A stretch of DNA of 64,000 nt, from assembly GCA_029448655.1 (NCBI GenBank), contig JACCLO010000015.1:124001-188000 (forward strand), read 5' to 3'. A program made the position numbers and the translations under genes. Of the stretch, positions 38,700 through 49,726 are shown in pieces (positions within the stretch are counted from its first letter, which is position 1; each line of letters opens with the position of its first letter). The stretch comes from Wolfiporia cocos. Lineage: Eukaryota > Basidiomycota > Agaricomycetes > Polyporales > Phaeolaceae. The notes beneath the pieces were generated by a model. It ran no database searches. It was not told the origin of the DNA and worked only from the letters and a program-made list of their open reading frames with translations.

Positions 38700-40130
38700 C
38701 TATCCTACAAAGCTGATCCAGCCCTGCGCCCACAGAACTTGCACAATGGCAGCAATTGTGAGCAGGTCGTGCTGCGGGAATCGCTCTCGACATGGTGTTC
38801 CGGTAAGCCGCCTCGGTGGTCCTGCAGACACCAAGCACCTTGCCGCACGCGGGGTCCTTCTCATCCACGACGTCCAGCCGAACGCCTGCATCACCGTCGC
38901 AATCGCCATGTCGGTGTACGGCTGCGAGACAAGCTGGCCGCCGGTGAGCTCGATCGTGACCTTCGCCGGCGTGCACGCCACGTAGAGCACGATCGCAGAC
39001 ACGTCTTGGCCAGCCACGCGCGCCGCGAGCCGGCCGTGCCGGCCCTGCAGCACGCCTGGCGCTACAGAGGCGGCAGCTGGCCAGCCCTGTGACTCGAGAC
39101 CGGCGGCGTCGCTGCCCTCCACGCGCAACGCACCGACGAGTGGGCCGGTGTGGCGCTGCTCCGTGCGCGTGCGGCGCGCTGGGCTGTGGGCGAGCGTGCA
39201 GCCGCGGTGAGAAGCATGCGGCGTGCCCGCGCCGGCGGCGTCGGTCTCCATGCTGTGGGCGGGGACGAGGGCTGCCTTGCACGACAAGCGTCTCGCCGCC
39301 GTCCTCCCAGGAGAAGCCGGTGCCCGGGCATACCACCGGGTGCTGGCGCACATGGCAGTCGCGCCGGGCGCGTGTTCGGCTCTGTGAGTGCGTTCATTGA
39401 AGGTCGTCTGGATGCAGTGCTGTGCCGCCCGGCGCGTGAGAAGGGGCGCGCGATTAGAGATGGTCTTCGGACCCGGGGCCGCCGTGTGCACAGGGCTCCT
39501 CGTTGGCGTCACAGGGACAACCGACAGCGTCTTGGCGACGGCGCTGCCAGCGATGACGCTGCCGGCGATGACGCTGCCGGCGATGACGGTTGCGTCCTGC
39601 TCGAGCGTCACGCCGGCTCTCTTCAGGGTTACGATCCTCTTCTGCACCCCGCTGTTGTTCCTTTCTACTTTCGTGATCTCACGAGACAGTCGATGCCACG
39701 GCCCTCGGTGGCTTGAGGGGATGCAGTGCGCGGATCTGCAGGGGACACGGGCAGGGTATACGCACGGAGGCAGCGCACGATGCGGCCGACCGTGAGCTGC
39801 GCGAGGATGCCAAAGTGGCGTGCAACTTGCGCCTCCAGGGCCACGGTGACTGCGGCGTGCTCCCCGTGGAGGACCGGGTGCACGAGCACGACCGTGATGG
39901 CACGAGCGATCGTGTGCCCGAAGCTGACAGGCCCGTTTTGCGCGCGCAGAGCAAGACGATGTGCGCCGAGGAGGATGTTGCTCGAGGGCATCACGCTCGG
40001 TCTGTTCCAGATCGCGGGGAGAGTACCGAGGATGGCGGGCATCGGCGAAGATGTGCTCCGGCTGCCAGGACGCGCCGATGGGGCTGTCGATGGGCCGGCG
40101 ACGCGATGTACGGGCCGGACACCGCTGGGC
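38700..40130 (-). pseudogene. ARO1: AROM pentafunctional protein fragment (dehydroquinate synthase and EPSP synthase parts)
   Basis: Minus-strand blocks in several frames follow the order of fungal AROM. The 3-dehydroquinate synthase part shows IGASWQPEHIF, then FGHTIARAITVV, HPVLHGEHAAVTVALEA and VARHFGILAQLTVGRIVRCL. The linker shows NNSGVQKRIVTLKRAGVT, and EPSP synthase begins with a form of the SKSISNRA motif (PKTISNRA). Later blocks are GFSWEDGGETLVVQG, TGPLVGALRVEGS and VTIELTGGQLVSQPYTDMAI with ATVMQAFGW. In life AROM carries out steps two to six of the shikimate pathway. Many frameshifts, lost residues (including the KN of the DHQS glycine region) and a short repeat (VIAGS three times) show that this copy is dead. 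Shikimate kinase and the later domains are absent. Confidence 0.82.
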
Positions 40131-41534
40131 GAGACGGGGGCGCCGGGGCTGGTCCATTCTCTCCGAGGCCGCTATACTCCTGGTGGTGCGTTGCAGGATG
40201 TGTACGTATTACCTCATCATGCAGGGGCATGATGCCCTCTCCGGGCCACCCGTGCCGCTCTTGAGCTGGTTATGCACGGCACGGTGCAAACGTGCCGCTC
40301 ACAGCGATGCACCGTCCAACTTGGAGCCTGCACAGGCTCCTATCGGTTCAGCGGCTTGCGAGACTACGTGCGCCAAGGGTATCGTATCGTGGCAAGCACA
40401 TTCACCCCGCATACCTAGTCACACGGCGCGTCGCCCGCGGCTGGCGCCGTGGCCCGCTCGCCAGCGATCGCCCATCCAACGTTTTGCGCTGCCCAACGGT
40501 CTCACCTTGGCGCAGACGGCGTTCATCTGAAAGCGCTGGACACAGACGTACCGGCCCGAACGTCCTCTCGCTGCAATCGTGCACGCTCGCCGGTCGCACT
40601 CGTTCAGCGAGTCCGGGGCATCCGCACCCGTCTAGGACTCTAGCAGGCACCGGCCCATCCAACCCGGCACGGCGGCTTCTTCGGCTGGCCGCAGAGCATC
40701 GGCACAGGCGACTCAGCGGTGAGTACGCTCAAGGCCACGCGCCACCCGCCTCTGCTGCAGCCTGGCGGGCCACCCATGCATCCCCCGTGCACTGCTAGGA
40801 GGATGGCCAGCTTGGACAGCCGCTTTGCCAACCCGTGCAGCTCCGCGCACGGCACTTACCCTAGTCGACGCGGTGCGTGCCGACGGCGGGCGTCGGCAGG
40901 CGAGGCGTGGAGTGCGGCGGCTTAGGCGTGTCCTTCCGTGCTCGCTCACGGATGCATGGACTGGCGAGGACCGAGCGTGGCTAATTCATCGCGCGCACAT
41001 CCACTCGCATCGCCATGTGCGCGGCGCCGATCGCAGCCGGGACAGCGCAGCGGACGCGCTGCGTCCCGACGAGACGGGCGCCCTGAGTGCCGAGCTTTGT
41101 CGCGCCGGACACAGCGCACGCAGCGTGCAAGGCAGAAAGACTCGGCAAGGTGCTCGTCCGTCCCGCCGCAAAGTGCACCCACCGACGCGGCGTGCGGCCA
41201 GCGGCGGCGCCCACAAGCCTCCGGCGTCGGTGCAAGGGCGGCACGGCTCGGGCGGCCCAGGTGCGTGTGCCTCCGATGCGCTCTCACCACGGCAGCAGAC
41301 GAGTGCGCGCCGCGGCTGCGGCCGTGATGTGCCGCCGCGCTGCCTCGCTTGCGCCAGGACGGCAGACGGGCAGACGGTGGGCACGGTGGCGGACCCAATA
41401 CATGCAGGGACGGCTGGAACGTCAACTATGTTCTGGGCGGCGCACCGGCGGGCGCGGCGGCCGACGCTCATGGCAGTCCAGCCGGTCGGCGTGGATGCAG
41501 TCCATATCACCAGACGTCACGGCCCCTCCGATCG
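40131..41534. other. GC-rich unassigned DNA upstream of AROM fragment
   Basis: Very GC-rich, with long overlapping open frames on both strands that are a by-product of base composition. The AROM N terminus may be buried here, but no block could be matched with confidence. Confidence 0.4.
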
Positions 41535-41655
41535 CAGGCGCGGGCGTGGGCGCAGGCGCGGGCGTGGGCGCAGGCGCGGGCGTGGGCGCAGGCGCGGGCA
41601 TGGGCGCAGGCACGGGCGTGGGCGCAGGCGCGGGCGTGGGCGCAGGCACAGGCGC
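41535..41655. repeat. 18-bp GC-rich minisatellite
   Basis: About seven units of GCGGGCGTGGGCGCAGGC with small variants. On the minus strand it reads as Ala-Pro-Ala-Pro-Thr-Pro repeats. It is not judged to be a functional protein segment. Confidence 0.85.
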
Positions 41656-42159
41656 CTCGAGGCATCCGACTTTGAGTGGGCGCACCCGTCCAGGCGCAGG
41701 GCCGGTATCGTCAGGACGTCGCACGACTATAGCCACAGTCGGCAGCAGCGAGGATGCGTTCATGTGACACGTGCGGCGGGATGGCCCAGTGTCAAATACA
41801 CGTGTGGTCGAATGGAGCTTCCGCAAGGAGATGTGGGGCCAGAAGCACGAGATGGTGCTCGGTCGACGCGTTCGACGCGCATTGCGGCAGCCGCTCAAAA
41901 CGAGATATGGCGGCAGGCGCATGTGGCAGGTTCAAAGTCGACCGGCTCGTGTTGAAGGGCGGGTACATGCGCCTTGTACAGAATCTGTAGACTGACGATG
42001 CGGTTCATACACAGCGGACGATCCAACGAAAACTCCGTCCTAGCGCGCGAACGTATGCCACATCGCCGACCCGCTCTTCAAGGCGAACACTCGTGGCGGT
42101 CCCATGTCCGTGGTGCATAAGCGCTCTCGTGCCCTTGCATTCTCGATTTTCCGCAAGTG

Positions 42160-43555
42160 CAACCTATACGGCAGCGTGTACAGGAGCAATATACGAGCAG
42201 GAAGACAACGGGCCAGCCAAGTTCACACGGCCTGTTGCGTGATCGCGAAAGCTGCTCGCAAGGGCCGACCGGCATGGAAGCACTGGCAGTGCTGGCAGCG
42301 GTGGTCCCGCCACTGACAGCACGAAGCAAGCCGCTCGATGTTGCGTTTGCACTCTACGCCGGCTGGGACTGAACAGCGACTGGATAAGGGCAAAGGCAAG
42401 GAGATGCAGCCCGGCTCTTCTGCCACGAGACGAAGACTGCGACGTACGAAGGCCTTCACGACGAGATAGTTCGCATTGGACCCCGAGTGGTCGTACTCAG
42501 CGAAGAGGACAAACTGGACGAGTTACGTCCCGTTCGGCAAGCAACTATTGAAGGGAGATGCCCCACGTCTTTCTTCCCATATGTCCACTCAAAAGAGACA
42601 GATATTCCCGAAATTATCAAAAGGAACAGCTCAGGGACAGATGATGTGGCGGACTCCATCGAAAACCAAGAGCAGATCGATGAATCTCTCTTGAGCGACC
42701 CCGAGGTTGGCACGATTGGATTGTGGACCGCGTATATGCGGGCGCCCCCTAATGGAATTTATGCCTTCGACATTGTCTTCACCCAGAAGAGAGACTTCAA
42801 GCAGCCGCATGCAAATTGACGCTCATACGCTCAAGGCGCTGGAGATACGAGAGCGAATCTCCGATGGTGGGACATCAGGAAGCCGGGTTAGTGTCGTCCG
42901 GCGTAGCTTTCATACTCTTACAACTAGGTTCTCCGAGTACTTCACTAAAGGAGATCAATGCTTGTCAATCCTTGGTCGTATTATTGCATTCTCTGTCCTA
43001 TATCCGCAAGGATCTCGCGCAATTGCTGGATGACATCGAAGATGTGTCCAGAATTGTGCAGATTCCTTTCGGGTCGTGGATATCCGGACGGTCTCCTCTC
43101 CATCTCCCGCACGATTCGCACATGGAATGCAACCAAGGAGAGTGTCGACATCGAGAGGAACATGGAGCTCACAGCTCGAAGTCTCTCCGAGCAGAGGAAT
43201 GGGCCAGCATCGACGCACTGATGCGTAGACTGCGCGATCTTGGGCCGCTCGCAGACCTCATTGAAAAAGCCATGAGACCCAGATCGCATGGATCTGATCC
43301 GCCGAATGACGACACGGTACCGTCAAAGGATGTGATATTATCTGACGGCCATCCACAAATTTTAGCCAAGCCCGGCCTTGAATAACTCGACAGAGAGGGG
43401 AATAACTGGCCAATAATCAGGCCTAAGTTGATATCAAACCCCATATTATCACATCAGATTTGCTGAATAAGTTCTACAGTTTCAACGATCAGCTAGAAGA
43501 GCTTCACACAACACGGAAGGACATTCTCGGGCGTAGGGATGCGATGGAAGCGTAG
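42160..43555 (+). pseudogene. MSH1: Mitochondrial MutS homologue MSH1, 5' part
   Basis: Plus-strand blocks in shifting frames align with fungal MSH1 upstream of the ATPase. They are YEGLHDEIVRIGPRVVVLSE (near 42450), GLWTAYMRA, MQIDAHTLKALEIRE, QLGSPSTSLKEINACQSLVV, LLDDIEDVSRIVQ and ISRTIRTWNA. Next come the helical lever residues DIERNMELTARSLSEQ and WASIDALMRRLRDLGPLADL, and then QLEELHTTRKDILGRRDAME near 43540. MSH1 normally acts in mismatch repair and recombination control in mitochondrial DNA. Frameshifts and stops break the frame repeatedly. The gene is cut after 43555 by an inverted-repeat segment and a Helitron array, and continues at 48330. Confidence 0.82.
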
Positions 43556-43664
43556 CTGTAGAAAAGCTAATGATTTCCTAGTATGATCGCAGCGAAGGCA
43601 ATTCATGTGTTGTAGATGCTTCTTCTTTGACGCTACGTATTACCCCCTTTCCAGGGCCCCCCTG

Positions 43665-43863
43665 TTGTTGAAATGAGCCTGTAGGGGTTCTTCGAGCCTC
43701 AGGTGTTTCGGGATAGCAGGGAATCCTCGTCGCAAACGTGCGAGGTGTTTTGTCGTGCGACGTCTACCTAAATACACGAAAATTGTAGTAATCTAATCTA
43801 TCATGATCAGGCACAATCTACGAGCGCAACAGCTTGCTTCGGCCGCAACCTCCGGTTCCAACA
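43665..43863 (+). repeat. Inverted repeat, left copy (matches 52186-52365)
   Basis: About 200 bp, near identical to the reverse complement of 52186-52365 apart from an extra 19-bp or so around 43770. Both copies include an ATG frame reading MIRHNLRA.QLASAATSGSN, which at the right copy runs into the aconitase pseudogene. The left copy therefore appears to be a displaced, inverted fragment of the aconitase region, inserted in MSH1 before the Helitrons. Confidence 0.88.
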
Positions 43864-43871
43864 CATGTTCA

Positions 43872-44662
43872 TCTATCCATAATATAATGGGAGCTCGCGC
43901 CGTAGGCGCTCACGTGTCGCTAGCGTGCAGCTAGCGTGTCGCTCGCGTGTCGCTCGCGTTTTGCGCACATGGCGAGCACGTTTGCCGCGTGGCGTCCATG
44001 CGCGTCGTTGATCCTCCTCCCATTAGATGGGGCGCCTGCCATCCGCGGAGTTGGCCGGTGGATTCCCACGCCCGGCGCCTGCAAGGTGCGCGCGCTGTTC
44101 GTGCCCCGCACCACGGGGATTCGTGCCCCATGCCACGGGGATTTGTGCCCCACACCACGGGGATTTGTGCCCCACACCACGGGGATTCGTGGCCCATTTC
44201 ATGGGGGTTTGTGGCCCATGCCACAGGGATTTGTGTCCTGTGGCATGGGGATTTTGTAATGTAAATACCCCACACCACGGGGATTTGTACCCCGTGCCAC
44301 GGGGATTCGTGCCCTACACCACGGGGATTTTTGGCCCATGCCATGGGGGTTTGTGCCCCATGCCACGGGGATTTGTGCCCCATGCCACAGGGATTTGTGT
44401 CCTGTGGCATGGGGATTTTGTAATATAAATACTCCACACCACAGGGGTCTGTACCCTGTGCCACAGGTATTTGCACCCCAATGCCACAGGGGTGAATTCC
44501 CACACCCAGAGCCTGCAAGGCATGCGTGCCAGTTACAGATTCTACAAGCAAAGCGACAACGATACCGAGCATCAGCGAGGTGGAGGAGTGGCTCAGTAGG
44601 CAGAGGCTAAAATATATTCCTAAGACATAACATTTGTGGCGAAGCCACAGGTAATTAAGCTA
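43872..44662 (+). mobile_element. Helitron unit 1 (long, end type A)
   Basis: 791 bp from TCTATCCATAATATAATGG to a hairpin and TTAAGCTA; the last G of CTAG is missing. It contains about a dozen 22-bp palindromic minisatellite units and is closely similar to unit 5. Confidence 0.85.
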
Positions 44663-44981
44663 TCTGAACTATAATGGGAGCTCGCGCCGTAGGCGCTCGC
44701 GTGCAGCTAGCGTGTCGCTCGCGTGCAGCTAGCGTGTCGCTCGCGTGTCGCTCGCGTTTTGCGCACATGGCGAGCACGTTTGCCGCGTGGCGGCGCCTGT
44801 AGGGCGCCCATCGAGTGCGCGCCGGCGCCTGCAAGGCGCGCGTGCCGGTTGCAAAGGTGTTACAAGCGAAGCGACGACGAGGCCGAGCGTTAGCGAGGTG
44901 GAGGAGTGGCTGAGCGGGCAGAGATAAGCAATACAAGTTCTAATTACAAAATTGTGGCGAAGCCACAGGTAATTAAGCTAG
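44663..44981 (+). mobile_element. Helitron unit 2 (short, end type A)
   Basis: 319 bp, TCTGAACTATAATGGG...GCTAG. It lacks the minisatellite. The hairpin GTGGC-GAA-GCCAC lies at 44954-44966. Confidence 0.87.
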
Positions 44982-45869
44982 TCTATAAGTAATGGGAGCT
45001 CGCGCCGTAGGCGCTCACGTGTCGCTAGCGTGTCGCTCGCGTTTTGCGCACATGGACGCCACGTTTGCCGCGTGGCGTCCATGCGCGTCGTCAAATCCTG
45101 CTCCCATTAGATAGGGCGCCTGCCATCCGCGGAGTTGGCCGGTGGATTCCCACGCCCGGCGCCTGCAAGGCGCGCGCGCTGCTAGCTCGCGTTTTGCGCG
45201 CTGTTCCTGCCCCGCACCACGGGGATTCGTGCCCCGCACCACGGGGATTCGTGCCCCATGCCACGGGGATTCGTGCCCCACACCACGGGGATTCGTGGCC
45301 CATTCCATGGGGGTTTGTGGCCCATGCCACAGGGATTTGTGTCCTGTGGCATGGGAATTTTGTAATGTAAATACCCCACACCACGGGGATTTGTACCCCG
45401 TGCCACAGGGATTTGCACCCCAATTCCACAGGGATTTGTGCCCCATGCCATGGGGATTTGTGCCTACACCACGGGGATTTTTGTAATGTAAATACCCTAC
45501 ACCATGGGGATTTGTGCCCTGTGCCATGGGGATTTATGCCTCATGCCACGGGGATTTTTGTAACATAAATTGCCTGTGCTGTAGATGCCTGCCAAAAGAT
45601 TGAAGAACATTTTGACACCACATTACACAGTATTACAAGGGAAGCGACGATGAGACCAAGGATCAGCGAGGTGTCAGAAGTGGCTGAGCAGGCAGAGACA
45701 AGAGACAAAAGAGGGAAGTTGGGAAACCCATGGGTAATGCACAGGAGATTCATGGGGGATCCACAGGTAACTTCAAAAAAACCCTGAAGTAGGCACACAT
45801 GGATTGGAATAATATATTAAAGTAGAAAACGCAGTGTGACCGTGGCGAAGCCACGGGTAATTAACCTAG
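44982..45869 (+). mobile_element. Helitron unit 3 (long, end type B)
   Basis: 888 bp, TCTATAAGTAATGGGAG...ACCTAG. It has the minisatellite and a different 3' part (type B: TTACAAGGGAAGCGACGATG, then CCGTGGC-GAA-GCCACGG before the end), which gives a 7-bp terminal hairpin. Confidence 0.87.
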
Positions 45870-46205
45870 TCTAAAAGTAATGGGAGCTCGCGCCGTAGGC
45901 GCTCGCGTGCAGCTAGCGTGCAGCTAGCGTGTCGCTCGCGTGCAGCTAGCGTGTCGCTCGCGTTTTGCGCACGTTCAGCTCGCGTTTTACGCACATGGCG
46001 AGCACGTTCGCCGCGTGGCGTCCGTAGGACGCCCATCAAGCGCGCGCCAGCGCCTGCAAGGCGCGCGTGCCGGTTGCAAAGGTATTACAAGCGAAGCGAC
46101 GACGAGGCCGAGCGTCAGCGAGGTGGAGGAGTGGCTGAGCGGGCAGAGATATATAATAACTCCTAGAATACAAAATTGTGGCGAAGCCACAGGTAATTAA
46201 GCTAG
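45870..46205 (+). mobile_element. Helitron unit 4 (short, end type A)
   Basis: 336 bp, TCTAAAAGTAATGGGAG...GCTAG, similar to unit 2 with extra GCAGCTAGCGT repeats near the start. Confidence 0.87.
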
Positions 46206-47007
46206 TCCATAAAGTAAGGGGAGCTCGCGCCGTAGGCGCTCGCGTGCCGCTAGCGTGTCGCTCGCGTGTCGCTCGCGTTTTGCGCACATGGACGCCACGT
46301 TTGCCGCGTGGCGTCCATGCGCGTCGTCGTTGATCCTCCTCCCATTAGATAGGGCGCCTGCCGTCCGCGGAGTTGGCCGATGGATTCCCACGCCCGGCGC
46401 CTGCAAGGTGCGCGCGCTGTTCCTGCCCCGCACCACAGGGATTCGTGCCCCATGCCACGGGGATTCGTGCCCCATGCCACAGGGATTCGTGCCCCATGCC
46501 ACGGGGATTCGTGCCCCACACCACGGGGATTCGTGGCCGATTCCATGGGGGTTTGTGGCCCATGCCACAGGGATTTGTGTCCTGTGGCATGGGGATTTTG
46601 TAATGTAAATACCCCACACCACGGGGATTTGTACCCCGTGCCACGGGGATTCATGCCCTACACCACGGGGATTTTTGGCCCATGCCATGGGGGTTTGTGC
46701 CCCATGCCACGGGGATTCGTGCCCCATGCCACAGGGATTTGCGTCCTGTGGCATGGGGATTTTGTAATATAAATACTCCACACCACAGGGGTCTGTACCC
46801 TGTGCCACAGGTATTTGCACCCCAATGCCACAGGGGTGAATTCCCACACCCAGAGCCTGCAAGGCATGCGTGCCAGTTACAGATTCTACAAGCAAAGCGA
46901 CAACGATACCGAGCATCAGCGAGGTGGAGGAGTGGCTGAGCAGGCAGAGACTAAAATATATTCCTAAGACATAACATTTGTGGCGAAGCCACAGGTAATT
47001 AAGCTAG
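46206..47007 (+). mobile_element. Helitron unit 5 (long, end type A)
   Basis: 802 bp, TCCATAAAGTAAGGGGAG...GCTAG, nearly a copy of unit 1 including the order of minisatellite variants. Confidence 0.87.
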
Positions 47008-48025
47008 TCTAAAAGTAATGGGGGCTCGCGTGGGAGGCGTCGCGTGTCGCTCGCGTTTTGCGCACCTGGCGTCCACGTTCGCCGCGTGGCATCCATGGGC
47101 GTCATTCCTGCTCCCATTAGATAGGGCGCCTGGCGCCGGTGATTTCCCACGCCCAGCGCCTGCAAGGCGCGCTGCTAGCTCGCGTTTTGCGCGCTGTTCC
47201 TGCACCACGGGGATTCGTGCCACGGGGATTCATACCCCACACCACAGGGATTCGTGCCTCACACCACGGGGATTCGTGGCCCATTCCATGGGGGTTTGTG
47301 GCCCATGCCACAGGGATTTGTGTCCTGTGGCATGGGGATTTGGTAATGTAAATACCCCACACCACGGGGATTCGTACCCTGTGCCACAGGGATTTGCACC
47401 CCAATTCCACAGGGATCTGTGCCATGTGCCATGGGGATTTGTGCCCCGTGCCACGGGGATTTTTGTAATGTAAATACCCTACACCATGGGGATTTGTGGC
47501 CCATGCCACAGGGATTTGTGTGTCCTGTGCCACGGGGATTTGTGCTCTGTGCCATGGAGATTTGTGCCCCGTGCCACGGGGATTTGTGTTCTGTGGCACA
47601 GGGATTTTGTAATGTAAATACCCCACACCATGGGGATTTGTGCCCCACACCACAGGTATCTGTGCCCTGTGCCATGGGGATTTATGCCTCATGCCACGGG
47701 GATTTTTGTAACATAAATGGCCTGTGCTGTAGATGCTTGCCAAATGATTGCAAAACATTTTGACACCACATTATACAGTATTACAAGGGAAGTGACGATG
47801 AGACCGAGGATCAGCGAGGTGTCACAAGTGGCTGAGCAGGCAGACACAAGACAAAAGAGGGAGGTTGGGGAAGCCATGGGTAATGCACAGGAAATTCATG
47901 AGGGATCCACAGGTAACTTCAAAATAAAACCCCGATCATCTAAAACAAGCACACATAGATTAATATAATATATTAAAGTAGAAAAAGCAGTGTGACCGTG
48001 GCGAAGCCACGGGTAATTAACCTAG
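47008..48025 (+). mobile_element. Helitron unit 6 (long, end type B)
   Basis: 1018 bp, TCTAAAAGTAATGGGGGC...ACCTAG. It has the longest minisatellite of the array and the same type B 3' part as unit 3. Confidence 0.87.
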
Positions 48026-48312
48026 TCTAAGTACTAAAGGGCCGTGGATTGCGTGGGAACTGCCATGTGCTTTTCCACGTGTGCCACGTGCTGTCCGTCG
48101 TCCCATAGCGCTCGCGCCACCGACCCGGGAAGTTGGCCAGTGGATTCCCACGCCCAGCGCCTGCAAGGCGCGCATGCCGGTTGCAAAGGTGTTACAAGCG
48201 AAGCGACGACGAGGCCGAGCGTCAGCAAGGTGGAGGAGTGGCTGAGCGGGCAGAGATAAACAACAACTCCTAAAGTACAAAATTGTGGCGAAGCCACAGG
48301 TAATTAAGCTAG
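48026..48312 (+). mobile_element. Helitron unit 7 (short, end type A)
   Basis: 287 bp, TCTAAGTACTAAAGGGCC...GCTAG. The start is diverged and the minisatellite is absent. The base after its end is the T of the host target. Confidence 0.85.
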
Positions 48313-48329
48313 TCAAAAGTAAACGCGAC

Positions 48330-49612
48330 TCGAAGAAATTGAAGGAGCCAGCACTGTTCACACCTCTGATTCAGAGCAAGACCACCGATGCTATCTGTAT
48401 ATGGTGAGACAAAGCATAATCACCGTTCAAAGTAACTGATGGTGCTTCGATGTCCAACAGGATTGGGCAGAGCTCGCTACGCAAATCACGGAGACTAGGG
48501 ATGCCATTTACGCAGCTTTCAAAGTGGCTTTTGAGACTGTACGCGTTGAGGTAAACACGTAATATACCAGAGCAGAGTGTCGGTCTTACAGGTCAATGCC
48601 TACGCTGAAGAAATAAGGCTTGATGCCCGCATTGTCGACCAGTTAGATGTGACACTCGCGTTCGCGAAGCTCACTATGGAAATGAATTTGTGAGGCCAGT
48701 TGTCTCTGAAGGGTGAGTTCGACCTGAGGGATACATCTCTTCTATCTTCTGGGGGTTGTTACAGCACATCTTCTACAATCACAAACGGCCGCCACCCTAT
48801 GGTGGACTTGGCTTGCTAACTGCAGGGCGCGTGTTTTATAGCATAGCATTCACACCTGAAGTACGCTTGCGAGTCATCACAGGGCCCAACATGGCCAGCA
48901 AGTCCACTCTACTACGGCAGTGTGCTCTTATTGCGGTCTTGGCTCAGAGCGGTTCTTTCGTCCCTGCGGACGCCGCAGAGATCGGAATAGTGGACAGGGT
49001 GTTCTCTCGGGATGGTGCCAGAGATGACCTATCCCATGACAGAGCACTTTCATGGCGGAAATGCTGGAGACGAGTGACATCTTGCGACGTGCGACTCCAA
49101 ATAGCTTGGTGAATCGTCCAACCGAATCCGCGCGGGTAGAATTCTTCTGATCCGACTTAGGTAATCATGGATGAGGTTAGAAGAGGTACTACCGCTGATG
49201 ATGGTCTGGCTATAGCCTTCGCTGCGGTCCATCACTTGCATTCTGTGAATAGCCGCCGTACCTTGTTTGCGTATATGTTAGGGTGTACCCCTGAATCCGG
49301 ATACATAGGTACTAGCCCTTTCGCTGGTATCAGCTTCCTGTGCGCCGGTGTGGATGAAACGGAGGTATGCACTGTGAGTCAAATAGGACTTTGCCACTAA
49401 ATCACACAGGACGGGTATTCCTCAAATCCCATCGCCTGAAACCGGGAGTTAATCACGATAGTCATGGGTCGAAGATCGCACAATTAGCAGGATTACCTGA
49501 ATCAGCAATCATGGTCGCAAAAGATGCCATGGCGTGGCCGAAGAAACGAAGAGAAGAGACGAGTCATGGGCATGATCTACAAGCACTCGGGCAATCCTTG
49601 GCATCCAACAGA
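48330..49612 (+). pseudogene. MSH1: MSH1, 3' part with ATPase domain
   Basis: The frame resumes with KKLKEPALFTPLIQSKTTDA and then DWAELATQITETRDAIYAAF, an intron (48551-48591), and VNAYAEEIRLDARIVDQLDV. Next are NGRHPMVDL in a shifted frame and the ATPase: [40 protein letters not shown], a shifted [20 protein letters not shown], a second intron, and [20 protein letters not shown]. The end shows FLKSHRLKPGVNHDSHGSKI followed by AQLAGLPESAI. Key positions are changed: Walker A has Ser where GPNMAGKST has Gly, and the signature GRGTT reads RRGTT. With the frameshifts, this supports a dead gene. Confidence 0.88.
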
Positions 49613-49726
49613 TAGTGAAACATATGATACAGCACTCTCTTGAATACTACTCCCCATGTTGTGTACCATAGGTGTAGGTTACTTAATTTGAGAGCGGATG
49701 TAGTTCAGCGTTGAACCCGCGCGCAG

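Larger units (their letters stand above)
43872..48312 (+). mobile_element. Tandem array of seven non-autonomous Helitrons
   Basis: Seven head-to-tail units total 4441 bp. Six of the seven end in CTAG (the first ends in CTA), after a hairpin GTGGC-GAA-GCCAC placed 8-11 nt upstream, and each next unit starts directly with TC. The outer host bases are A on the left (43871) and T on the right (48313), the AT target used by Helitrons. Units share the start (TC...TAATGGGAGCTCGCGCC) and a region with AGCGAAGCGACGACGAGG near the end. None encodes Rep/helicase, so mobilisation must come from elsewhere. The array splits the MSH1 pseudogene. Confidence 0.88.

Noticed and set aside
41535..41655. CRISPR-like array
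   Set aside because: Units are contiguous 18-bp repeats without spacers; this is a minisatellite, and the genome is eukaryotic.
38602..41995. Many overlapping ORFs of 100-485 codons
   Set aside because: GC-rich composition removes stops on both strands. Only blocks matching AROM are supported, and they change frame.
43931..47763. Long ORFs on both strands with Gly/Thr/Asn/Pro/His repeats
   Set aside because: They are translations of the 22-bp Helitron minisatellite, which lacks stops in every frame; no start context or conserved domain.
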